DNA of 50,636 bases. It comes from Sphingorhabdus sp. (GTDB lineage: Bacteria; Pseudomonadota; Alphaproteobacteria; Sphingomonadales; Sphingomonadaceae). Location: the NCBI RefSeq assembly GCF_023910635.1, contig NZ_JAAVVZ010000018.1:1-50636 (forward strand), read 5' to 3'. A model generated the notes under the pieces. That model did no database searches and was not told the origin of the DNA. It worked only from the letters and a program-made list of their open reading frames with translations. Positions 43,800 to 50,636 of the stretch are shown piece after piece (within the stretch, counting starts at the first letter, position 1; every line of letters begins with the position of its first letter). Position numbers and translations under genes: made by a program.

Positions 43800-43886
43800 T
43801 TACACTCCGAAAATTCCATTACACTCTTCTGCTGCGAATTCAAGCCATGAATCTTGTTCAATTTCGACCTTATCAATATCTTCCAT
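43800..43886 (-). CDS. Possible 28-residue peptide
   Basis: An acidic open frame (MEDIDKVEIEQDSW, then LEFAAEECNGIFGV) lies in the upstream region of the small secreted protein gene. It ends 28 bases before that gene's ATG. No good ribosome-binding site is visible at the ideal distance (AGGAAA is about 13 bases upstream). It may be a leader peptide or chance. Confidence 0.3.
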   Translation of the reverse strand: MEDIDKVEIEQDSWLEFAAEECNGIFGV

Positions 43887-43980
43887 AGTGTTGCATATTT
43901 CCTACAATGCTGCTTACTCAGTAAAATAAGACACATAAAGAAATATCATTTTACATTTTATATAATCCAACAGAGTTTTC

Positions 43981-44808
43981 ATGCGTGTAGCCTTGCATCA
44001 GATGACAAGTACTATTGATCCGATGCGCAACGCTGCGGATATGGCAGATGCTATTGCCAGCGCCGCCGCAACTGGGGCGGTTATGTATTTTGCGCCAGAG
44101 ATGGCGATTTTGGTCGACCGTGACCGTGCGCGGGCCCGAAAATATATGGCAAACGAATCACATAATATGGCACTGCATAGTCTGATCGCGGCGGCTGCCC
44201 GGCATCGGATATGGGTCCATATTGGTTCCATGCCTATTTTAGACGACGGCACGGATAAGTTAGCCAATCGCAGCATAATAATCTCGCCAGACGGAACAAT
44301 CGCGGGCCGTTATGACAAAATGCATCTATTTGATGTTGATCTGGCGTCGGGCGAAAGTTGGCGTGAGTCATCTGCTTATATCGGCGGAGAAAAACCCGTT
44401 ATGGTTCAAACGCCGCTTGGCCTCATGGGGCTCGCGATCTGCTATGACATGCGCTTTCCCGATCTGTTTAGCGCTTATGCCAAGTCTGGCGTTGATATCA
44501 TGACGCTACCGTCTGCCTTTACTGTCCCCACGGGTGAGGCGCATTGGCATACGCTTTTGCGCGCACGGGCCATTGAAAGCGCGGCATTCATTATCGCGGC
44601 GGCACAATGCGGTGTTCATGAAGATGGCCGCCAAACTTATGGGCATTCGCTTGTGGTCGACCCCTGGGGCACGATATTACTCGATATGGGTGGTTCGCCC
44701 GGCCTAGCGTGCGTCGATCTGGACCTCGACACTATAAAGCGGGTGCGCAAGCAGATCCCTGTCCATGCAAACCGGCGAGTCATTCCTTCGCCCTTTATTG
44801 CCGGATGA
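43981..44808 (+). CDS. Carbon-nitrogen hydrolase (nitrilase superfamily)
   Basis: The 275-residue protein has the catalytic triad E40 (FAPEM), K113 (RYDKMHLFDVD) and C154 (LAICYDMRFPDLF). The Nit1/Nit2-like pattern suggests an omega-amidase or deaminated-glutathione amidase, but the substrate is not fixed. It precedes a small membrane protein gene. The intergenic region upstream (43887-43980) is AT-rich and probably contains divergent promoters. Confidence 0.92.
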   Translation: MRVALHQMTSTIDPMRNAADMADAIASAAATGAVMYFAPEMAILVDRDRARARKYMANESHNMALHSLIAAAARHRIWVHIGSMPILDDGTDKLANRSIIISPDGTIAGRYDKMHLFDVDLASGESWRESSAYIGGEKPVMVQTPLGLMGLAICYDMRFPDLFSAYAKSGVDIMTLPSAFTVPTGEAHWHTLLRARAIESAAFIIAAAQCGVHEDGRQTYGHSLVVDPWGTILLDMGGSPGLACVDLDLDTIKRVRKQIPVHANRRVIPSPFIAG

Positions 44809-44829
44809 AGCCGCGTTAAGAGCGTGCGC

Positions 44830-45045
44830 ATGGAATGGTTTGAACAACTTAATTGGCAAGATCATATCTGGGCGGTGTCATCCGTGATGTCTGCATTGGT
44901 GGTACTGGTCAGCAGTCTGGCGGATCGCCGCCGTCATAATCGTGTTAGTATTGACGATGTGGGGTTCATGCCATGGACGGCCATTACCGTGTTTTCGGTG
45001 CTGGCAACTGTGCTGTCGGCGGCGCTGGCCATTAAGGGCCTTTAA
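44830..45045 (+). CDS. Small membrane protein of unknown function
   Basis: The 71-residue protein has two hydrophobic segments (WAVSSVMSALVVLVSSLA and PWTAITVFSVLATVLSAALA) separated by a basic loop RRRHN, so it likely forms a helical hairpin in the inner membrane. The family is not recognised. It starts 21 bases after the nitrilase-family gene and converges on cpaF, the two stops overlapping. Confidence 0.6.
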   Translation: MEWFEQLNWQDHIWAVSSVMSALVVLVSSLADRRRHNRVSIDDVGFMPWTAITVFSVLATVLSAALAIKGL

Positions 45046-46592
45046 CCCAAGCAGGCCTCCAAAAACGGTTGGTCAAAGCCAAATTGACGTGCCTTTTCCA
45101 GCGTGTAGGGGCGAACGCCGCCTGCCACCCATTCGCCGTGGATTTTGCCGTCGACGTCTTCATCCCGATATTCGAACTTGAAAAGGTCCTGCGTGATGAT
45201 GACGTCGCCTTCCATTCCGATGACTTCGGTTATCTGCGTGGTCCGGCGCGAACCGTCGCGTAGACGTTTTACCTGAACGATAAGGTCCACAGACTCGGCG
45301 ATCTGGCGCGAAATCGCTTCTTTCGGGATTTTAATATCACCCATGAGGATCATGTTTTCCATACGCCCAAGACATTCGCGCGGGTTGTTGGCGTGCAGCG
45401 TGCACATGGAGCCATCATGGCCCGTGTTCATCGCCGCGAGCAGGTCGAAACATTCAGCGCCACGAATTTCGCCCAAAATAATCCGGTCGGGACGCATACG
45501 CAGGGCATTTTTCACAAGGTCGCCAATGGTGATTGCACCATCGCCTTCAAGGTTTGGCGGGCGGGTTTCCAGCGGCAACCAATGTGGCTGCTGAAGCCGT
45601 AGTTCGGCGGCGTCTTCAATCGTCAAAACGCGTTCGCCCGGGTCAATCATCTTTGACAAGGCGTTGAGCATCGTGGTTTTTCCTGAACCCGTCCCACCCG
45701 AAATGACGATATTCATCCGGCTTGCGCCTGCGATTTTCAACGCTGTGGCCATGGCCTCGCTCATCGAACCAAATCCTTTGAGCATATCAATGGTGATAGG
45801 CTTTTCGGAGAATTTACGAATCGAAATTGCTGTACCGCGCAATGACAAAGGCGGCACAATCACGTTGACGCGGCTGCCGTCTTTTAAACGGGCATCAGCC
45901 AGCGGCGTTGTCTGGTCTACGCGGCGGCCGACTTGGTTCACGATTCGCTGGGCGATTTGAAACAGATGTTCCTCATCGCGAAACTGGATGGGCGCAATCT
46001 GCAGCTTGCCCTTTTTCTCAATGTAGGTCTGCAGAGGGCCATTGACCATGATATCGGTGATGTCCGGATCGCTTAGCAATTCTTCAAGCGGACCAAAGCC
46101 AAGCAATTCGTCGATGAGGACCTTTTCCAGCGCAAATTGTTCGCGCCGATTCAGCGTCAGTTTGAGTTCAGCCAGCACCTCCAAGATGATTGGGCGAAAC
46201 TCTTCTGTCAGCTCTTCTTTGTTGAGCGATGCCGCCGCTTCGGGGTCAACGCGTTCAAGCAAGCGGGGCAGCACTTGCTCCTTGATCTTATGCACCGAGG
46301 CTCCAAATCCCTGCGGACCTTCGTCCACCGGGGCGGCATTGTTTGCGCGGTCGGACAGGCGGGTCATCGCCTCTTCCATGGCGGTTTGCGGAACGAGCCC
46401 ACCAACGGGAAGCTCGACAGTTTCAAGTGATGGGAATTGCGCGCCGCCATCTACCGACCCCAAATAATCCGGCCGCGCTTGCAAGGTGGTAGGGTGTTTT
46501 GCAGCGGGCAAAGCACCGCCGGTCATAGGGCGAGCGACGCCGAATGATGGACGTCCCGCGGTTAAGCCAGATTTTTTCCCAAATGCGTTCAC
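45042..46592 (-). CDS. cpaF: CpaF/TadA family secretion ATPase
   Basis: CpaF is the hexameric ATPase that drives Flp/Tad pilus assembly. The 516-residue protein has a Walker A ISGGTGSGKTTML, a Walker B-type ILGEIRGAECFDL and the histidine-box region MCTLHANNPRE. The proline/glycine-rich N-terminus precedes the conserved core. No other tad/cpa genes are adjacent in the window, so this gene is separated from the usual cluster. Confidence 0.95.
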   Translation of the reverse strand: MNAFGKKSGLTAGRPSFGVARPMTGGALPAAKHPTTLQARPDYLGSVDGGAQFPSLETVELPVGGLVPQTAMEEAMTRLSDRANNAAPVDEGPQGFGASVHKIKEQVLPRLLERVDPEAAASLNKEELTEEFRPIILEVLAELKLTLNRREQFALEKVLIDELLGFGPLEELLSDPDITDIMVNGPLQTYIEKKGKLQIAPIQFRDEEHLFQIAQRIVNQVGRRVDQTTPLADARLKDGSRVNVIVPPLSLRGTAISIRKFSEKPITIDMLKGFGSMSEAMATALKIAGASRMNIVISGGTGSGKTTMLNALSKMIDPGERVLTIEDAAELRLQQPHWLPLETRPPNLEGDGAITIGDLVKNALRMRPDRIILGEIRGAECFDLLAAMNTGHDGSMCTLHANNPRECLGRMENMILMGDIKIPKEAISRQIAESVDLIVQVKRLRDGSRRTTQITEVIGMEGDVIITQDLFKFEYRDEDVDGKIHGEWVAGGVRPYTLEKARQFGFDQPFLEACLG

Positions 46593-46758
46593 GCTAAGCT
46601 ACTCCAGTGGACCATTTTTGTTAATCATGCTGTGCTAACCAAAAATGGTGAACAAATTGGTAATGCAGGCCGTGACTCTTATGTTTGGTTCAAACGGTGT
46701 GCTGCTTTCTATTCTGCCCAAAGCCGATTAAGGCGGCGCAGCTTTTAGGGAAAATTAC

Positions 46759-47637
46759 GTGACATCATCGTCGGCTCGGTCGGGCTTATTATACGCGCTA
46801 TGCGGCTTTGCGCTTTTGTCGATTGGCGATGCGGTCATCAAATCTATCGCGGGGGCGTGGCCGGGTACCGCTGTCGCGGCGCTGCGCTATTCGATTGGTG
46901 CGATTGGACTTGGCACTTTGCTTTTCCTGAAAGAAGGGCGGCAGGGTTTTGCCATGCCCATGCCCAAAGTGCAGTTGTTGCGCGGGTTTTCGGTGGCGTT
47001 GGCAACGATCTGCTTTTTTTCTTCCATATTTCTGATGCCTTTGGCGGATGCGACAGCCATTGGGTTTACCAGCCCCATGATTACGGCGATTTTCAGCGCC
47101 ATCTTCTTGCATGAACGCACCCATGCGACCAAATGGGTGGCCATCTTGGCTGCCTTTGGCGGCGTGCTGCTGATCATGCGGCCCAATGTAGCAGAGCTGG
47201 GATGGGTGGCGTTGCTTCCGCTGGTGGCTGCCATAAGCATGGCATTGGTCATGATCGGCAACCGCGCCGTGGCGGGGGCAGGTTCGCCATTGCTGATGCA
47301 GTTTCTGGTGGCGTCGGTCGCTATGCCCTTCATCTTCAGCGCCGCCTTTATTGGCCATTTTTCTGGCGTTGACGCGCTTATGATCGGGATGCCCGATTGG
47401 ACGATCATCGCCCGCTGCACCTTGGTTGCCGTCACCGCCAGCTTTGCGCATTGGTTGATATTCATGGGAACGACGCGCGCCTCTGCCGCAGACATTGCGC
47501 CCATGACCTATGTCCAACTGTTAATCGCTATCGGGCTTGGGATAATTTTATTTGGCGATTGGCCTGACCTGACGTCACTTGCAGGTGCGGGCATCATCAT
47601 CGCCAGCGGGTTAATCTTGTGGCGCGGGTTGCGCTAA
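46759..47637 (+). CDS. EamA (DMT) family transporter
   Basis: The 292-residue protein has about ten transmembrane segments in two EamA repeats (first with GDAVIKSIAGAWPGTAVAAL and ATAIGFTSPMITAIFSAIFL, second with FMGTTRASAADIAPMTYVQL). It is an inner-membrane drug/metabolite exporter of unknown substrate. The start is a GTG with TTTTAGGG upstream. Confidence 0.88.
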   Translation: MTSSSARSGLLYALCGFALLSIGDAVIKSIAGAWPGTAVAALRYSIGAIGLGTLLFLKEGRQGFAMPMPKVQLLRGFSVALATICFFSSIFLMPLADATAIGFTSPMITAIFSAIFLHERTHATKWVAILAAFGGVLLIMRPNVAELGWVALLPLVAAISMALVMIGNRAVAGAGSPLLMQFLVASVAMPFIFSAAFIGHFSGVDALMIGMPDWTIIARCTLVAVTASFAHWLIFMGTTRASAADIAPMTYVQLLIAIGLGIILFGDWPDLTSLAGAGIIIASGLILWRGLR

Positions 47638-47706
47638 AATTTTGCACAATGCCAAAGCAGTAAATTAGCAAAAGACTTGGCCAAAACGGGCTGCTATCGC
47701 AGCTTT

Positions 47707-50523
47707 ATGTCTGACCAAAAGCATCTCTACCTCGTTGACGGCTCCGCGTATATTTTCCGCGCCTATCACCGGCTGCCACCGCTGACCAACAAGCATGGGG
47801 AGCCGGTGGGCGCAGTCTATGGCTATACGACGATGCTGTGGAAGCTGGCGGACGATTTGAACCAGGCCGATGGCCCGACGCATATGGCGGTGGTGTTGGA
47901 TAAATCCAGCCAGACATTCCGCAACCGGATTTATGACCAATATAAGGCGCATCGCCCCGACCCGCCCGAAGACCTAAAACCCCAATTTCCCATGATCCGC
48001 GACGCGACCCGCGCATTTTCCCTGCCATTGATTGAAGAAGAAGATGTCGAAGCCGATGACATGATCGCAAGCTATGCCAAAGCGGCCTGTGCGGCTGGCT
48101 GGCATGTCACGATTGTCAGCAGCGACAAGGACCTGATGCAGCTTGTCGAACCGTGCATCGACATGTTCGACACGATGAAAAACGAACGCATCTGTTCGGA
48201 GGAAGTGTTCGAGAAATTCGGCGTTGGTCCGGACAAGGTCGGCGATGTGCTCGCGTTGATGGGTGATAGCGTGGACAATGTGCCCGGCGTCCCAGGCGTT
48301 GGCCCAAAGACCGCGACCAAGCTGATCCAGGAATTTGGCGACCTTGAAAGCGTCTTGGCCGCCGCACCCGATATGAAGCCATCCAAAATGCGCGACAATT
48401 TAATCGCGCATGCGGACAAGGCACGATTGTCAAAGGTTTTGGTGACGTTAAAGGAAGATTGCCCTCTGCCCATCGCGATTGAGGACATGGTTCTGGGTGC
48501 CATACCCGAAGAACCTTTGGCCGAATTTTTGCAGCATCACGGGTTTAATTCGCTGTTGAAGCGCATTGGCCATGTCGCAGACACGGCGGCGGCCAATAAG
48601 GCGATTGCGGGCAACCCCAAGGCAACGAACGCAGGCGACGGCGCGGAACGCGCGCCGGTGACAGGGGCATCCGCCGTCCCTGCGCCCATGCCGAAAATTG
48701 ATTTAGCAGCCTATGAGTGCGTCACCGACATAAAACGGCTGGACCATTGGATTACCCGTGCGCGCGAAACCGGCACGCTTGGTTTTGACACCGAAACCGA
48801 CAGCTTGCAGGCGGCAAGTGCGAATCTTGTGGGGCTAAGCCTTGCCGTTGCGCCGGGTGAGGCATGCTATGTCCCGCTGACGCATGGCGGCACCGATATG
48901 TTCGCCGAACGGCCAGAGCAGATTCCGATGGCGGCCGCGCTAGAAAAGCTACGCCCTCTGCTTTGCGATCCGGAAGTCTTAAAAATCGGCCAGAATCTGA
49001 AATATGATATGTCGGTGCTGGCGCGGCACAATGTTCATATCACGCCTTATGACGACACTATGGTGATGAGCTTTGCTTTGGATGCCGGGCGTCAGGCGCA
49101 TGGCATGGATGAGCTTTCCAAGGCGCATCTGGGCCATGAATGCATTTCGTACAAAAGCGTGACGGGCACGGGCAAAAGCCAGATTGGTTTTGCCGCCGTG
49201 CCGCTGTCTGACGCGACACGTTATGCGGCGGAGGACGCCGATGTGACGCTGCGCCTATGGCACCATCTCAAATTGCGCCTGAGCCCCGAAAAGGCGACAA
49301 GCGTCTATGAACTGGTTGACCGTCCTTTGGTGCCCGTGCTGTCCAAAATGGAATGCCTGGGTATCAAGGTTGACCGCGCCGCTTTGGCGCGGCTGTCGTC
49401 CGAATTCGCCGTGCAAATGGAATTGCTCGAAAAGGAAATTCACGGCCTTGCAGGGCAACCCTTCACCATTGGCAGTCCGCAGCAATTGGGCGAAATCCTG
49501 TTTGGCAAAATGGGTTATAAGGGCGGCAAAAAAGGCAAGTCCGGGCAATATTCCACCGACGTGACCGTGTTGGAGGACCTTGCGGGGCAGGGCGTAGAGA
49601 TCGCGCGCAAAGTGCTCGACTGGCGGCAATTGGCGAAGCTGAAATCGACCTATACCGACAGCCTGCAACAACAGATTGACCCCAAAACCGGCCGCGTGCA
49701 CACAAGCTACAGCCTTGTTGGCGCGCAGACCGGGCGCTTGTCGTCGACCGACCCCAATTTGCAGAATATCCCGATCCGCACCGAAACAGGGCGTCAGATC
49801 AGGGACGCATTTATTGCAGAAGCCGGCAACGTCATTTTGTCCGCCGACTATAGCCAGATCGAACTGCGTTTGGCGGCGCATTTTGCCGATGTCGAACCCT
49901 TGCGTGACGCCTTTGAAAAAGGTGAGGATATCCACGCCCGCACCGCGCTTGAGCTGTTTGGCGAAGTCAACCGCGACACAAGAGGGCGCGCCAAAACGAT
50001 CAACTTCTCCATCCTCTATGGCATTTCGCGCTGGGGTCTTTCAAAGCGTCTGGAGTCCTCCCCAGAAGAGGCGCAGGCGCTCATCGACGCTTATTTTAAA
50101 CGCTTCCCCGGCATTTCCGATTATATTCAGGAAACGATGGCCACGGTCCGCGAATGCGGCCATTCGACCACCCTTTTCGGCCGCAAAACATGGTTCCCGC
50201 GCATCACCTCGCCCAATCAAGCCGAACGGCAGGGCAGCGAACGCGCCGCGATCAACGCGCCGATCCAAGGGACAAGTGCCGACATCATCAAACGCGCGAT
50301 GGTGCGCATGGGCCCCGCATTGCAGGCCGCCGGGCTTGGGCATGTCAAAATGCTGCTTCAGGTGCATGACGAATTGGTGTTCGAATTGCCGCAAGCTGAC
50401 GTTGCCGCCGCAAGCGAGATCATCCGCAACGTCATGGCCAATGCCGCCGAGCCTTTGGTGAAGCTTACGGTCCCGTTGGGCATTGAAATCGGCACTGGGC
50501 CAAGCTGGGGGGCGGCGCACTAA
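47707..50523 (+). CDS. polA: DNA polymerase I
   Basis: PolA (938 residues) processes Okazaki fragments and repair gaps. The 5'-3' exonuclease domain is at the N-terminus (LVDGSAYIFRAYH). The 3'-5' exonuclease motif DTETDSL and the family A polymerase motifs DYSQIELRLAA, AKTINFSILYG and QVHDELVFE follow. The ATG at 47707 is preferred to the TTG at 47677. A copy of the MITE-like repeat begins 21 bases after the stop. Confidence 0.97.
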   Translation: MSDQKHLYLVDGSAYIFRAYHRLPPLTNKHGEPVGAVYGYTTMLWKLADDLNQADGPTHMAVVLDKSSQTFRNRIYDQYKAHRPDPPEDLKPQFPMIRDATRAFSLPLIEEEDVEADDMIASYAKAACAAGWHVTIVSSDKDLMQLVEPCIDMFDTMKNERICSEEVFEKFGVGPDKVGDVLALMGDSVDNVPGVPGVGPKTATKLIQEFGDLESVLAAAPDMKPSKMRDNLIAHADKARLSKVLVTLKEDCPLPIAIEDMVLGAIPEEPLAEFLQHHGFNSLLKRIGHVADTAAANKAIAGNPKATNAGDGAERAPVTGASAVPAPMPKIDLAAYECVTDIKRLDHWITRARETGTLGFDTETDSLQAASANLVGLSLAVAPGEACYVPLTHGGTDMFAERPEQIPMAAALEKLRPLLCDPEVLKIGQNLKYDMSVLARHNVHITPYDDTMVMSFALDAGRQAHGMDELSKAHLGHECISYKSVTGTGKSQIGFAAVPLSDATRYAAEDADVTLRLWHHLKLRLSPEKATSVYELVDRPLVPVLSKMECLGIKVDRAALARLSSEFAVQMELLEKEIHGLAGQPFTIGSPQQLGEILFGKMGYKGGKKGKSGQYSTDVTVLEDLAGQGVEIARKVLDWRQLAKLKSTYTDSLQQQIDPKTGRVHTSYSLVGAQTGRLSSTDPNLQNIPIRTETGRQIRDAFIAEAGNVILSADYSQIELRLAAHFADVEPLRDAFEKGEDIHARTALELFGEVNRDTRGRAKTINFSILYGISRWGLSKRLESSPEEAQALIDAYFKRFPGISDYIQETMATVRECGHSTTLFGRKTWFPRITSPNQAERQGSERAAINAPIQGTSADIIKRAMVRMGPALQAAGLGHVKMLLQVHDELVFELPQADVAAASEIIRNVMANAAEPLVKLTVPLGIEIGTGPSWGAAH

Positions 50524-50544
50524 GCCGCCGCCGCCCAACGCGTT

Positions 50545-50636
50545 TAGGGTCAGGAGCACTTAAATCCACCTTCGCGGTTTGAGGCCATTTTGTTCAGTGC
50601 CAGGCGGTAAGCGCAGGACTTAGTGGTTCTAAGTCC
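50545..50636. mobile_element. MITE-like palindromic element, copy C (cut by the window end)
   Basis: The left arm TAGGGTCAGGAGCACTTAAA and the interior up to the GGACTTAG/CTAAGTCC hairpin match copies A and B. It starts with TA at 50545-50546. The right half lies outside the window. Confidence 0.85.

Overview
The window reads as chromosomal DNA of a yellow-pigmented alphaproteobacterium, most likely a sphingomonad (order Sphingomonadales). This rests on a crtY-crtI-crtB carotenoid cluster, housekeeping protein sequences of alphaproteobacterial type, several small membrane or secreted proteins of a kind common in that order, and many short palindromic GC-rich repeats between genes. The genus is inference; no rRNA or tRNA gene was recognised.

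Layout. 1-3984: queuosine precursor genes queC-queE, a small membrane protein, pmbA and an inositol-monophosphatase-family enzyme. 4004-8304 (minus): crtY, crtI, a LOG-family gene and crtB. 8369-11823: a mobile-element-like repeat, an MBL-fold protein, a sterol-desaturase-family protein, a DUF2141 protein and an outer-membrane MipA/OmpV protein. 11837-14388: a reactive-sulfur module (ArsR/BigR-type repressor, rhodanese, TauE/SafE exporter and a divergent persulfide-dioxygenase-like enzyme). 14420-16481: TPP riboswitch and thiC. 16482-26915: an accessory region with a HigBA-type toxin-antitoxin pair, a large GHKL ATPase fused to a Shedu-like nuclease domain, an IS3 element, broken gene ends (UPF0178, DUF4276, DUF2726), a Stealth phosphotransferase, an ankyrin protein, an IS481 element, a GHH-type toxin with a candidate immunity gene, and a DUF2726 protein. 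27037-50523: mostly core genes (cold shock protein, DoxX, PhnA, Baeyer-Villiger-type monooxygenase, M17 aminopeptidase, NlpC/P60, argC, map, CinA-like, M16 protease, hslVU, galE, nitrilase-family, cpaF, EamA transporter, polA).

Two signals stand out. First, a palindromic MITE-like element occurs at 8369-8549, 28000-28266 and 50545-end, with solitary ends at 1339-1354 and 28781-28792. Its arms change in a paired way between copies. Removing the second copy together with one TA restores the reading frame of the gene it interrupts, so it is a genuine insertion. Second, the last bases of thiC recur at 17405 and 21669 and bracket the defence-like genes, so material seems to have accreted step by step at the thiC 3' end. 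Within that region the ATPase-nuclease protein (17526-19493) is the best candidate for a little-described single-gene defence system.
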